Source: an uncultured Clostridium sp. (GTDB taxonomy: Bacteria; Bacillota; Clostridia; Oscillospirales; Acutalibacteraceae). From it: a stretch of 7,375 nt of DNA. This document shows, piece by piece, positions 1-7,375 of this stretch. The stretch is from the NCBI GenBank assembly GCA_900547915.1, contig URIN01000065.1:1-7375 (forward strand). The letters run 5' to 3'. The translations under genes were made by a program, and so were the position numbers. The notes beneath the pieces are model-generated. The model did not search any database. It saw only the letters and a program-made list of their open reading frames with translations, and was not told where the DNA came from. How positions within the stretch are numbered: the stretch's first letter is position 1; the number at the start of each line of letters is the position of its first letter.

Positions 1-27
1 GGGCTCGGAGATGTGTATAAGAGACAG
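1..27. other. Nextera (Tn5) sequencing adapter remnant at contig end
   Basis: Bases 9-27 are exactly the 19-bp Tn5 mosaic end used in Illumina Nextera libraries (AGATGTGTATAAGAGACAG). Bases 1-8 (GGGCTCGG) match the adjoining part of the read-2 transposase adapter. Genomic sequence begins at 28, directly after the mosaic end, and continues rnfE in frame. This is untrimmed library adapter assembled into the contig end, not a biological transposon end. The reading frame of rnfE happens to stay open through it, so an automatic annotation would wrongly extend the protein by about nine residues. Confidence 0.97.
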
Positions 28-154
28 GACCCATACCGATGCCGTTGATTGCAGAAGTTGTAACGGCAAGCGTGGGACACATTCCAAGCATAAGCACAAA
101 GGTGGGATTTTCCGTTATGATTCCGTTTTTAAGCCTTTCAACAATAGGATTCAT
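28..154 (-). CDS. rnfE: RnfE, ion-translocating Rnf complex membrane subunit (5' part only)
   Basis: Only the first 42 codons are present; the gene is cut where the adapter begins. The translation starts MNPIVERLKNGIITENPTF and contains LGMCPTLAVT, the first-helix motif of the RnfE/NqrD family. Cys26 in that motif corresponds to the conserved cysteine that, in the known family, helps bind a [2Fe-2S] cluster in the membrane between RnfA and RnfE. The start is ATG at 154, preceded by a strong AAGGAGGG seven bases upstream. An ATG four bases earlier (158) is in another frame and stops after six codons. The gene begins three bases after the rnfG stop codon, and its ribosome binding site lies in the last rnfG codons, so translation is probably coupled. 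Full-length RnfE is about 200 residues, so most of the protein is missing. Confidence 0.93.
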
Positions 155-157
155 ACA

Positions 158-781
158 TTAACCCTCCTTTAAAACATTGCCGTACACTGCAAGAGCACTG
201 TTTACGGCTTCTGTTACGGCATTGGTTGTAACGGTGGCGCCGCTGATAGCATCTATCTGATTTCCGGTTGCTCCCCCGCCCTTAACATATTCAATGGAAG
301 TAGCGTCCTTGCCTGTGAACTGTGAAACGAACTCATCCTCAGTACAACGAGCGCCCAGGCCAGCGGTTTCACTGTTTGAAAGCACGGAAAAGCCTGTTAC
401 GGTATTTGTTTTACTATCTATGCCGACAGCAACAGAGATGTCACCGCCGTATCCGTTCGGAGAAACAGCTGCAACAACATAGCCTATTCTTTCTCCGTTT
501 GCGTCATTCGCATAAAGTATATCGCTTACAGTGCAACCGGTAAGGCCGGCACTGTCTATTGCCGCCTGACCGCCCTCAAGAAGAGCATCCAGATCCTGCG
601 GCGTTTCAAACTCAGCGTTTGGGAAAACAGTTTCATAAGCCTCAAGCCTTGCGGTCTCCTCCGCCTTGGCTATGGGCTCTTTTGTTATTTCATTTACCGC
701 TGAAAGCGCGAGCCCTGCAACAAGGGTTATTACAAGCAGGGCAACGCAGTTTTTAAGGAACGAAGATTTTGACTTTGCCAC
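158..781 (-). CDS. rnfG: RnfG, Rnf complex subunit with covalently bound FMN
   Basis: A 207-residue membrane-anchored electron-transfer subunit of the Rnf complex, normal in length. One N-terminal membrane helix (about residues 9-29) is followed by the typical NEITKEPI sequence and an extracytoplasmic FMN-binding domain. ETAGLG (138-143) matches the conserved ETPGLG segment. ISGATVTT carries the S-G-A-T-x-T flavinylation motif at 180-185; Thr185 is the expected FMN phosphoester site by family knowledge. The attaching enzyme, ApbE, is not in the window. The start is GTG, not ATG: it lies three bases after the rnfD stop, has AAGGGGG eight bases upstream, and no internal ATG exists in the whole frame. 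The close spacing to rnfD and rnfE shows one operon. Confidence 0.95.
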   Translation of the reverse strand: MAKSKSSFLKNCVALLVITLVAGLALSAVNEITKEPIAKAEETARLEAYETVFPNAEFETPQDLDALLEGGQAAIDSAGLTGCTVSDILYANDANGERIGYVVAAVSPNGYGGDISVAVGIDSKTNTVTGFSVLSNSETAGLGARCTEDEFVSQFTGKDATSIEYVKGGGATGNQIDAISGATVTTNAVTEAVNSALAVYGNVLKEG

Positions 782-784
782 AGC

Positions 785-1726
785 TTATGCCCCCTTCTTT
801 TCTTTTTTCTTAACGCCGAACGCTTTAGGAACGGTAATTTTTTCAATAATAGGAACAAACAGGTTGCTGATAATGATTGCGTATGAAACGCCCTCTGCAC
901 TTGAACCGAGAATACGGAACACTGCAGTCAGGAAGCCTATCAGCACGGCGTAAATAACCTGCCCCCACTTCGTGATCGGGCTTGTTGTGTAATCGGTTGC
1001 CATAAAGAACGCACCTGCCATAAGTCCGCCTGTAAGTAATTCACCAAGCATAAACTGCCACGTGGGCATACCTGTTTTTGCAAGGGTAAATACAAATATA
1101 AACAGCGCTGTTGAAAGTATGTATACAGCGGGAATTCTGATTGAAATTACTTTTCTGATAAGCAGATAAGCCGCACCGATAAGAATAGCGGCAACTGATA
1201 CCTCGCCGATACAGCCCGTCTTAAATCCAAGGAATGCGTCAAGCAAATCAACGCTTCCGCCTGATTTAAGCACTGCAAGCGGAGTTGCGGATGACACGCC
1301 GTCCACTGAAAAATCAGTCATTCGTGAAGCGAATGAGATAAGCAGGAAACAACGAGCCGCAAGCGCGGGGTTCATTATATTCTGGCCAATTCCGCCGAAA
1401 AGCATTTTAACTATTACAATAGCGAACACGCCACCGACAGCGGGCACCCACCACGCAATATTCGGAGGCATATTCAGTGCCAGGATCAGTCCTGTAACTA
1501 CTGCGCTGAAATCAAAAACAGTTATGGGCTTTTTGACTATGAGTTCAAACACCGCCTCTGAAATAACACAGCTGAGTACGGAAGAAATTATTACGAAAAG
1601 AGCGTTTATGCCGAAATGCCATACACCGAAAGCGAGTGTTGGCACAAGAGCGATACACACATCTATCATAATTTTTCTTGTTGAACTTTTATCCCTTATA
1701 TGCGGGGAAACGGAAACATTATACAT
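785..1726 (-). CDS. rnfD: RnfD, Rnf complex integral membrane flavoprotein
   Basis: A 313-residue polytopic membrane protein of the RnfD/NqrB family that carries electrons across the membrane in the Rnf complex. It opens with the usual VSPHIRDKSSTRKIMIDV. Hydrophobic segments lie near 22-40, 41-62, 74-86, 93-110, 175-191, 198-216, 226-243, 256-273 and 280-296. GGIGQNIMNPALAAR (111-125) and MATDYTTSP (242-250) are family motifs. The covalent-FMN motif is VSSATPL with Thr148 as the probable attachment residue; the usual S-G-A-T is S-S-A-T here. I chose ATG 1726 because GGGAGGG lies ten bases upstream and the protein then begins as the family does. The frame stays open upstream to an ATG at 1846, but that would overlap rnfC by about 100 bases and add a non-family 40-residue basic tail. 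The start lies 16 bases after the rnfC stop. Confidence 0.95.
   Translation of the reverse strand: MYNVSVSPHIRDKSSTRKIMIDVCIALVPTLAFGVWHFGINALFVIISSVLSCVISEAVFELIVKKPITVFDFSAVVTGLILALNMPPNIAWWVPAVGGVFAIVIVKMLFGGIGQNIMNPALAARCFLLISFASRMTDFSVDGVSSATPLAVLKSGGSVDLLDAFLGFKTGCIGEVSVAAILIGAAYLLIRKVISIRIPAVYILSTALFIFVFTLAKTGMPTWQFMLGELLTGGLMAGAFFMATDYTTSPITKWGQVIYAVLIGFLTAVFRILGSSAEGVSYAIIISNLFVPIIEKITVPKAFGVKKKEKKGA
790..796 (-). promoter_or_regulatory. Ribosome binding site supporting the rnfG GTG start
   Basis: AAGGGGG in the last codons of rnfD sits eight bases before GTG 781. It supports a GTG start in a gene that has no in-frame ATG. Confidence 0.7.
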
Positions 1727-1736
1727 ATCAGTTTTT

Positions 1737-1743
1737 CCCTCCC
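1737..1743 (-). promoter_or_regulatory. Ribosome binding site fixing the rnfD start
   Basis: GGGAGGG overlaps the last base of the rnfC TAG stop and lies ten bases before ATG 1726. It decides between this start and the longer frame opening at 1846. Confidence 0.8.
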
Positions 1744-3071
1744 TATGCTTTGGCTTTTGCTTTTGCGGCTCTAATTTCCGCCTTTGCAAGCTTGAAAGAC
1801 TGCGTGAGCGGTCTCTTTGCGGGGCACACATATGTGCAGCAGCCACATTCTATACATTCAAGACCCCCGATAGCTTCGAAACGTTCAAAATCAAGCGCTT
1901 TTACAGCATGGGCCATTAACTGAGGCACAAGGTTTTCGGGGCACACGCCGACACACCTGCCGCATCTGATACAGGCTGTTGTTTTCATAGCCTCAACATC
2001 ATCTTCGGTTAGGGCAAGTACGGACGAAAATGTTTTTGTTACGGGATAATCAAGTCCCTGAAGCGCAATGCCCATCATAGGGCCGCCTGAAATTATTTTT
2101 TTTGTATTATCTTTTAAACCACCGCATTTTTCAACCACAAAAGAAGCAGGGGTTCCCAACAAAACATCTGCATTACACGGGGCATTCATTCCATCACCCG
2201 TTAGTGTAACTATCCTGTGGATGAGCGGTTTACTTTCACACAGAGCCTCATAAATAGCGAATGCAGTTGCAACATTGAGAACTACAACACCGGCATCTGC
2301 GGGAAGCATATGTGAATTTATCTTTCTGCCTGTAACACTTGCTATAAGTCTGCGCTCACCGCCCTGAGGATATTTTGTTTTAAGGGACATTACGCTTATT
2401 TTATCAAGGTTTTTGCACTGTTCCTTAAACGCCTCAATTGCGGCAGGCTTATTATCCTCTATTGCAACAACAACCTTTGCGTTTTTAAACAGACGAAGCG
2501 CAAGTGAAGCGCCCATAATTATATTGCCTGCTTTTTCCAGCATAAGGCGATAATCAGAGGTTAAATACGGTTCACACTCAGCACCGTTGAGTATAAGATA
2601 ATCGATATTATCGGCATTTTTAGGCGTTAACTTCACTCCTGTTGGGAAGCCCGCGCCGCCCATACCTACAATACCGGCCTCTGTGATAGCTGCAGCAATT
2701 TCCTCGGGTGTAAGATCGTTCGGGTCTTTTACGCTGCCGTATCCCTCTTCACACTCATCCTCAAAATCGTTTTCAATAACTATACATTTTGAGATGCTGC
2801 CGTTTGGATTCTGCCTGTCCTCCAAAGCTTTCACCTTACCGGACACAGAAGAATAAACGGGGCTTGATATGAAAGATGCTGCCTTTGCTAACAATGTGCC
2901 TCTTCGCACCCTGTCTCCGATTTTAACAACCGGAACGGCAGGCGCGCCGATATGCTGGCTTGTGGGAAAAACCATAAGCGGCGCTGATTCTATTTTTACT
3001 GTTTCTTTGTTTTCGGAAAACTTTTTACCCTCAAAAGGGTGAATTCCGGATTTGAAAGGAACCTTTTTCAT
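1743..3071 (-). CDS. rnfC: RnfC, NADH-binding peripheral subunit of the Rnf complex
   Basis: A 442-residue cytoplasmic subunit where electrons from ferredoxin, passed on through RnfB, reduce NAD+. The N-terminal barrel-like region begins with KSGIHPFEGKK. The FMN/NADH-binding domain shows VGMGGAGFPTGVKL (135-148) and NGAECEPYL (162-170), as in NuoF-like proteins. Two [4Fe-4S] motifs follow: C367-x2-C370-x2-C373-x3-C377 and C406-x2-C409-x2-C412-x3-C416. The C-terminus ends in a short Ala/Lys-rich tail (about 428-442); long tails occur in some relatives. ATG 3071 is preferred: AAAGGAG is eight bases upstream. The alternative ATG at 3101 overlaps the predicted -10 element and would lie upstream of the transcription start. 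This is the first gene of the rnf operon; rnfD follows 16 bases after it. Confidence 0.96.
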   Translation of the reverse strand: MKKVPFKSGIHPFEGKKFSENKETVKIESAPLMVFPTSQHIGAPAVPVVKIGDRVRRGTLLAKAASFISSPVYSSVSGKVKALEDRQNPNGSISKCIVIENDFEDECEEGYGSVKDPNDLTPEEIAAAITEAGIVGMGGAGFPTGVKLTPKNADNIDYLILNGAECEPYLTSDYRLMLEKAGNIIMGASLALRLFKNAKVVVAIEDNKPAAIEAFKEQCKNLDKISVMSLKTKYPQGGERRLIASVTGRKINSHMLPADAGVVVLNVATAFAIYEALCESKPLIHRIVTLTGDGMNAPCNADVLLGTPASFVVEKCGGLKDNTKKIISGGPMMGIALQGLDYPVTKTFSSVLALTEDDVEAMKTTACIRCGRCVGVCPENLVPQLMAHAVKALDFERFEAIGGLECIECGCCTYVCPAKRPLTQSFKLAKAEIRAAKAKAKA

Positions 3072-3079
3072 AGCTGACA

Positions 3080-3086
3080 CTCCTTT
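3080..3086 (-). promoter_or_regulatory. Ribosome binding site fixing the rnfC start
   Basis: AAAGGAG lies eight bases before ATG 3071. It selects this start over the in-frame ATG at 3101, which has no comparable site and overlaps the -10 element. Confidence 0.8.
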
Positions 3087-3091
3087 CTCCC

Positions 3092-3120
3092 ATTCTAACA
3101 TAAAATAATTCCCTTTTCAA
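3092..3120 (-). promoter_or_regulatory. Predicted vegetative promoter of the rnf operon
   Basis: On the minus strand TTGAAA (3120-3115), a 17-base spacer and TAGAAT (3097-3092) form a housekeeping sigma-factor promoter. TG one base before the -10 makes it an extended -10. Transcription should start near 3085, giving a leader of only about 14 bases that barely includes the ribosome binding site. It lies just downstream of the lipoprotein terminator, as expected for a separate rnf transcript. Predicted by eye only. Confidence 0.65.
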
Positions 3121-3162
3121 CAAAGTTTTGACCTGACATCTATGAGCTGATAGCATTTAATC

Positions 3163-3176
3163 AATTGTTCACAATT
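3163..3176. promoter_or_regulatory. 14-bp perfect palindrome upstream of the rnf promoter (possible operator)
   Basis: AATTGT-TC-ACAATT is a perfect inverted repeat with a two-base centre, lying between the lipoprotein terminator and the rnfC -35 element. Its centre is about 85 bases before the predicted start site, a place more typical of activator binding than simple repression. The regulator is unknown. It does not fit the 18-bp Rex consensus. A chance palindrome in AT-rich DNA is possible. Confidence 0.35.
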
Positions 3177-3201
3177 AATGTTTGCAACACGGCAAAAATG
3201 T

Positions 3202-3237
3202 AAAAAAACGCATAAAAGCATTTGTGCCTTTATGCGT
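3202..3237 (-). terminator. Intrinsic terminator after the lipoprotein gene
   Basis: On the minus strand ACGCATAAA (3237-3229) pairs with TTTATGCGT (3216-3208). After one mismatch a further GCA/TGC pairing closes a four-base loop. A run of seven T (3208-3202), the first of which is the last base of the stem, follows. It starts 20 bases after the lipoprotein stop codon, so it ends that transcript before the rnf promoter. Confidence 0.85.
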
Positions 3238-3256
3238 CTCAAGTATATATTTTATT

Positions 3257-3745
3257 TTAATCCGCCGACTTTGCCGTGGTACTTTGAGCACTCGTTGTGC
3301 TTTGAGATGTATCTGACTGCGATTCCTGTGAAGATGCGGTAGTTATTTCAGAAAGAGGTGTATAAGTGCCTTTATCAGGATCATATTTCAGAATAGTATT
3401 ACCGTCATAACTGATAAGATAATGACCGACAATATCAAAATCAAGTGATCCGTCTTCGTTTTCAATCTCATTTCCAATTCTCACTTCAACATAATAGCCG
3501 TCATGAGTACCGTCCTCAACCTTTACACCGCTGTTATTATAGCCGGCAAAATTATAATCGCTCCACTCACCCGGAAGGCCGAGTTCGGCAGTTGAATAAC
3601 TTTTAATAAGGTCAACAGCCTCTGCCTTTTTAATTACTGCATCATCAGTTGTTATCTCATTCGGTTTATCAGAACAACCCGCGAAAACGAATGAGAGCAT
3701 CAAAAAAAGTGCCGCAACGGCAGTTAATATTCTTTTGCTCCTCAT
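3257..3745 (-). CDS. Small secreted lipoprotein of unknown function
   Basis: A 162-residue protein whose family I do not recognise. The N-terminus is a lipoprotein signal: basic MRSKR, a hydrophobic stretch (6-22), then FAGC with Cys24 as the probable lipidated residue. The mature part has a helix-like segment (about 34-54) and then alternating hydrophobic/polar sequence that suggests beta strands (YYVEVRIG, FDIVGHYLISYDG, TILKYD). The last 28 residues are almost all Ser, Thr, Gln and Ala, a low-complexity tail. No catalytic motif is visible. ATG 3745 has AGAGGTG upstream. The gene begins 39 bases after the HAD-DUF523 stop, but has its own near-consensus promoter and its own terminator, so it is probably mostly transcribed alone. 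Nothing links its function to the Rnf complex apart from position. Confidence 0.85.
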   Translation of the reverse strand: MRSKRILTAVAALFLMLSFVFAGCSDKPNEITTDDAVIKKAEAVDLIKSYSTAELGLPGEWSDYNFAGYNNSGVKVEDGTHDGYYVEVRIGNEIENEDGSLDFDIVGHYLISYDGNTILKYDPDKGTYTPLSEITTASSQESQSDTSQSTTSAQSTTAKSAD

Positions 3746-3775
3746 TTTACACCTCTGATTTTCATTAATAACTCA

Positions 3776-3804
3776 ATTATATATTTATAATCCTGCCTCG
3801 TCAA
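3776..3804 (-). promoter_or_regulatory. Predicted strong promoter of the lipoprotein gene
   Basis: TTGACG (3804-3799), a 17-base spacer and TATAAT (3781-3776) on the minus strand differ from the consensus at one base. The -35 and most of the spacer lie in the last codons and stop of the upstream fusion gene. Transcription would begin near 3769, giving a leader of about 24 bases with the ribosome binding site. Confidence 0.75.
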
Positions 3805-5050
3805 GCAGTTTATCAATTTCACTTTCGCCCAACACTGTGATTCCGCTTTTTAGAAGAAGATCAGCTGTAATTCCGTTTCCCGTTGTAAGCGTTCCGGAAA
3901 AAGTGCCATCATATATAACACCTTTGCCGCAAGACGGACTGCGTTCTTTTAAAACAGCATACTGTGCGCCGCATTCCTCTGCTACATAAAGCGTTTTCCT
4001 TGCACCTTTCAGATATTCAGCAGTAAAATCCTTACCGTCCTTTGAAATTGCTTTGCCGTTTATAATCTCATTCGGCATTCTTGGTATTTTAAGCCCGCCG
4101 AAACATTCAGGGCAAACCGCTACGATATCAAAATCTTTCTGCAAATCTATAACAGCGTCATTTTTATTATTGCCGCCGTTGTATTTACAGTTCTCGCCGA
4201 GCAGGCAGGCGGAAACAATAAGCTTTGGCTTCTTGCCGAGAGCATATCTCTCCACAAAGACCCCAACGCCGTCCTCTACATTTGAGAGAGTAATATACTT
4301 TGCTTTTTCCTTACATATTTGAGCTGCATTCTCCATTGCAGTTCCGAAGCCTGCAAACTCAAGCATACCAAGATCATTATCAGCATCTCCGAATGCCATG
4401 ACCTCGCTGCTGTCTATACCGAGTTCTGAACACAGGCCCTTAAGCGCCTTGGCTTTATCAACGCCTTTAGCAGTCATTTCAATATCACCCGAAACGGGAG
4501 AAGTACAGTCTATTCCGCTGTGATTAAAAAGATAGTTCTTTATCTCTTCATAATATTCGCCGCCGAAATAAAACAGATTAATCTTTTCAACATTTTTATC
4601 TGCAAGCGTCATAATCTCATCGTGCATAATTGTTGACGCTGCGTAAGAATCAAGAAATTCCTGAGGCAAATCCATACCGGTAAAATATTTTTCCCGGCCT
4701 TTCTGAGAATGCTGCTTTCCGTCCTGATAAAATTCAAAATATGCAGGGAAACCGCTTAAAAACTTAAAAATATCAGAAGCTGTATCAGCCGGCATATAAT
4801 CCTCATAAACCGTTTTTGCGGTTTTGAGATCACACACTGCAGCGCCATTCGAATAAATAACATAATCAACGAACGGGAGCTGATCTATAACATTATATAT
4901 AACTGAAAGTGTGCGCCCGGTTGCCACAGCAATCTTTATGCCTTTTTCGTGAGCCTCAAGAAGGGCTTTTTTATTTCTTTCCGAAACAGTAATATGGTCG
5001 GCGCCTAGCAGGGTGCCGTCTAAATCACACGCAATAAGTTTTACCGGCAT
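3785..5050 (-). CDS. Fusion of Cof-type HAD phosphatase and DUF523 (TudS/RudS-like desulfidase) domain
   Basis: A 421-residue cytoplasmic protein in one intact frame. Residues 1-268 are a Cof-type (IIB) HAD hydrolase with all motifs: D9-L-D11-G-T13 (nucleophile and acid), T44-G-R46, Lys199, and GDADND (221-226). Such enzymes dephosphorylate sugar phosphates, flavin or nucleotide phosphates; the substrate is not readable. Residues about 275-421 are DUF523: SACLLG (Cys282), YNGG, VCPE (Cys313), GGLKIPRMP, KERSPSCG (Cys374), YDGTFSG and GITADLLL. In characterised DUF523 proteins (TudS, RudS) three cysteines bind a [4Fe-4S] cluster that removes sulfur from thiouracil or thiouridine; Cys282, Cys313 and Cys374 are the likely equivalents. 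ATG 5050 is chosen because AAGGAG lies six bases upstream; the earlier TTG at 5068 would put that site inside the gene. It lies 60 bases after atpC. Confidence 0.9.
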   Translation of the reverse strand: MPVKLIACDLDGTLLGADHITVSERNKKALLEAHEKGIKIAVATGRTLSVIYNVIDQLPFVDYVIYSNGAAVCDLKTAKTVYEDYMPADTASDIFKFLSGFPAYFEFYQDGKQHSQKGREKYFTGMDLPQEFLDSYAASTIMHDEIMTLADKNVEKINLFYFGGEYYEEIKNYLFNHSGIDCTSPVSGDIEMTAKGVDKAKALKGLCSELGIDSSEVMAFGDADNDLGMLEFAGFGTAMENAAQICKEKAKYITLSNVEDGVGVFVERYALGKKPKLIVSACLLGENCKYNGGNNKNDAVIDLQKDFDIVAVCPECFGGLKIPRMPNEIINGKAISKDGKDFTAEYLKGARKTLYVAEECGAQYAVLKERSPSCGKGVIYDGTFSGTLTTGNGITADLLLKSGITVLGESEIDKLLDEAGL

Positions 5051-5056
5051 AAAATT

Positions 5057-5062
5057 CTCCTT
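5057..5062 (-). promoter_or_regulatory. Ribosome binding site fixing the HAD-DUF523 start
   Basis: AAGGAG six bases before ATG 5050 argues against the in-frame TTG at 5068, which lies upstream of this site. Confidence 0.8.
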
Positions 5063-5073
5063 AAACAAACTGT

Positions 5074-5101
5074 GGGGAAATCTGCAAAAGCAGAAATCCC
5101 C
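5074..5101 (-). terminator. Hairpin after atpC, possible weak terminator or attenuator
   Basis: GGGGATTTCTGC and GCAGATTTCCCC (minus strand, 5101-5090 and 5085-5074) form a 12-position stem with two adjacent T-T mismatches and a four-base loop. Only a poor T stretch follows (ACAGTTTGTTT), so termination may be partial. It lies nine bases after the atpC stop and ends just before the ribosome binding site of the next gene. It could end the atp transcript, allow some read-through, or protect the mRNA 3' end. Confidence 0.5.
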
Positions 5102-5110
5102 TTAGTAAAA

Positions 5111-5523
5111 TCATATTTGGTGCCTGTTTTTAACCTTAATTCTTTCCATAGCTCTGGAAAGGTTAGCCTTGGTAACATAATAGTCATACTGGCTCATCTT
5201 CTGGCGCAGTTCTTCCTCGGCTCTTTCCTTTGCCTCTTCAGCACGCCTTTTATCTATTTCCTCAGGCAACTCAACAGAAACACACACCATTGTTGCCTCG
5301 TTTGAAAGGAATTCAAGAAAGCCGTCACTGACAAAAGCTTCCTTAATTTCGCCGTCTGCGGTTTTAAGTTTCATCTCACCTGCATCTATCGGAAGTACCG
5401 CGTTGCAGTGGTGAGCAAGAAAAGCAACCGAGCCGCCGTCAATATAAGGCACGGTGATGCTTTGCGCCTCTCCGTCATAGAAAACCTTATTGGAAGCTAC
5501 AATTTTTATCTTGAAGTTATCCA

Positions 5524-5524
<1 letters not shown>
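5111..5524 (-). CDS. atpC: ATP synthase epsilon subunit
   Basis: The 137-residue central-stalk subunit of F1, which links gamma to the c-ring and can inhibit ATP hydrolysis. The N-terminal beta-sandwich (about 1-84) begins FKIKIVASNKVFYDGEAQSI and contains the AHHCNAVLPIDAGEMKL region, equivalent to the usual NHAPLL...PG segment. The C-terminal part (about 88-130) is rich in Glu, Lys, Arg and Ala and fits the two-helix hairpin. The length is normal. ATG 5524 shares one base with the atpD stop (TAATG), so translation is probably coupled. It is the last gene of the ATP synthase operon, as is usual, and a hairpin follows it. Confidence 0.96.

Positions 5525-7375
<1,851 letters not shown>

Noticed and set aside
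9..27. Tn5 transposon end as a natural mobile element
   Set aside because: The mosaic-end sequence is an engineered sequence, it sits exactly at the contig edge, and the flanking bases match the Nextera adapter; no transposase is present.
1727..1846. N-terminal extension of rnfD by 40 residues, overlapping rnfC
   Set aside because: The added residues are basic and unlike any RnfD N-terminus; they are the rnfC 3' end read in another frame. A strong ribosome binding site and the family start both point to 1726.
2096..2103. Run of eight T (A8 in the rnfC mRNA) as a programmed frameshift site
   Set aside because: The rnfC frame is continuous and family-like on both sides, and no useful alternative frame follows. 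It is just two Lys codons next to A-rich codons.
3072..3101. Ten extra residues at the rnfC N-terminus
   Set aside because: The ATG at 3101 overlaps the predicted -10 element and has no good ribosome binding site; ATG 3071 has AAAGGAG at ideal spacing.
3161..3190. Rex (NADH-sensing repressor) binding site upstream of rnfC
   Set aside because: Rex sites are 18 bp with TTGTTAA or TTGTGAA half-sites separated by four bases. The palindrome here is 14 bp with a two-base centre, so the spacing does not fit.
5051..5068. TTG start six codons upstream of the HAD-DUF523 ATG
   Set aside because: The AAGGAG site would then lie inside the coding region, and the HAD family normally begins a few residues before DxDGT.

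Overview
This 7.4 kb window reads entirely on the minus strand and looks like chromosomal DNA of an anaerobic, probably gut-type, member of the Clostridia. The reasons are a bacterial F-type ATP synthase operon, an Rnf operon in the clostridial order (rnfC-D-G-E...), strong AGGAGG-type ribosome binding sites, and moderately low GC with AT-rich gaps. Genus and species cannot be fixed from the sequence.

Layout, read in the direction of transcription (high to low coordinates). (1) 7375-5111: the 3' end of the ATP synthase operon, with the C-terminal half of gamma (atpG, cut by the window edge), complete beta (atpD) and complete epsilon (atpC). A hairpin follows atpC. (2) 5050-3785: one unbroken gene that joins a Cof-type HAD phosphatase to a DUF523 domain, the TudS/RudS-like [4Fe-4S] desulfidase family. 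This is the most unusual gene in the window. (3) 3745-3257: a small lipoprotein of unknown function. It appears to be its own transcription unit, with a near-consensus promoter inside the 3' end of the fusion gene and a good intrinsic terminator behind it. (4) 3071-28: the Rnf operon (rnfC, rnfD, rnfG and the first 42 codons of rnfE), preceded by an extended -10 promoter and an upstream 14-bp palindrome. (5) 27-1: not genomic. These bases are the 3' part of the Illumina Nextera read-2 transposase adapter, so the contig ends artificially inside rnfE.

The two large systems are functionally complementary. Rnf oxidises reduced ferredoxin with NAD+ and exports Na+ or H+; the F1Fo ATP synthase uses that ion gradient to make ATP. 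The window does not contain rnfA, rnfB or the ATP synthase c subunit, so the coupling ion cannot be read here. The two genes between the operons have no evident role in this energy circuit.

I do not see a CRISPR array, tRNA, rRNA or genuine mobile element. No gene-free stretch exceeds about 190 bases. I do not see an obviously new multi-gene system; the candidate worth most attention is the phosphatase-DUF523 fusion.
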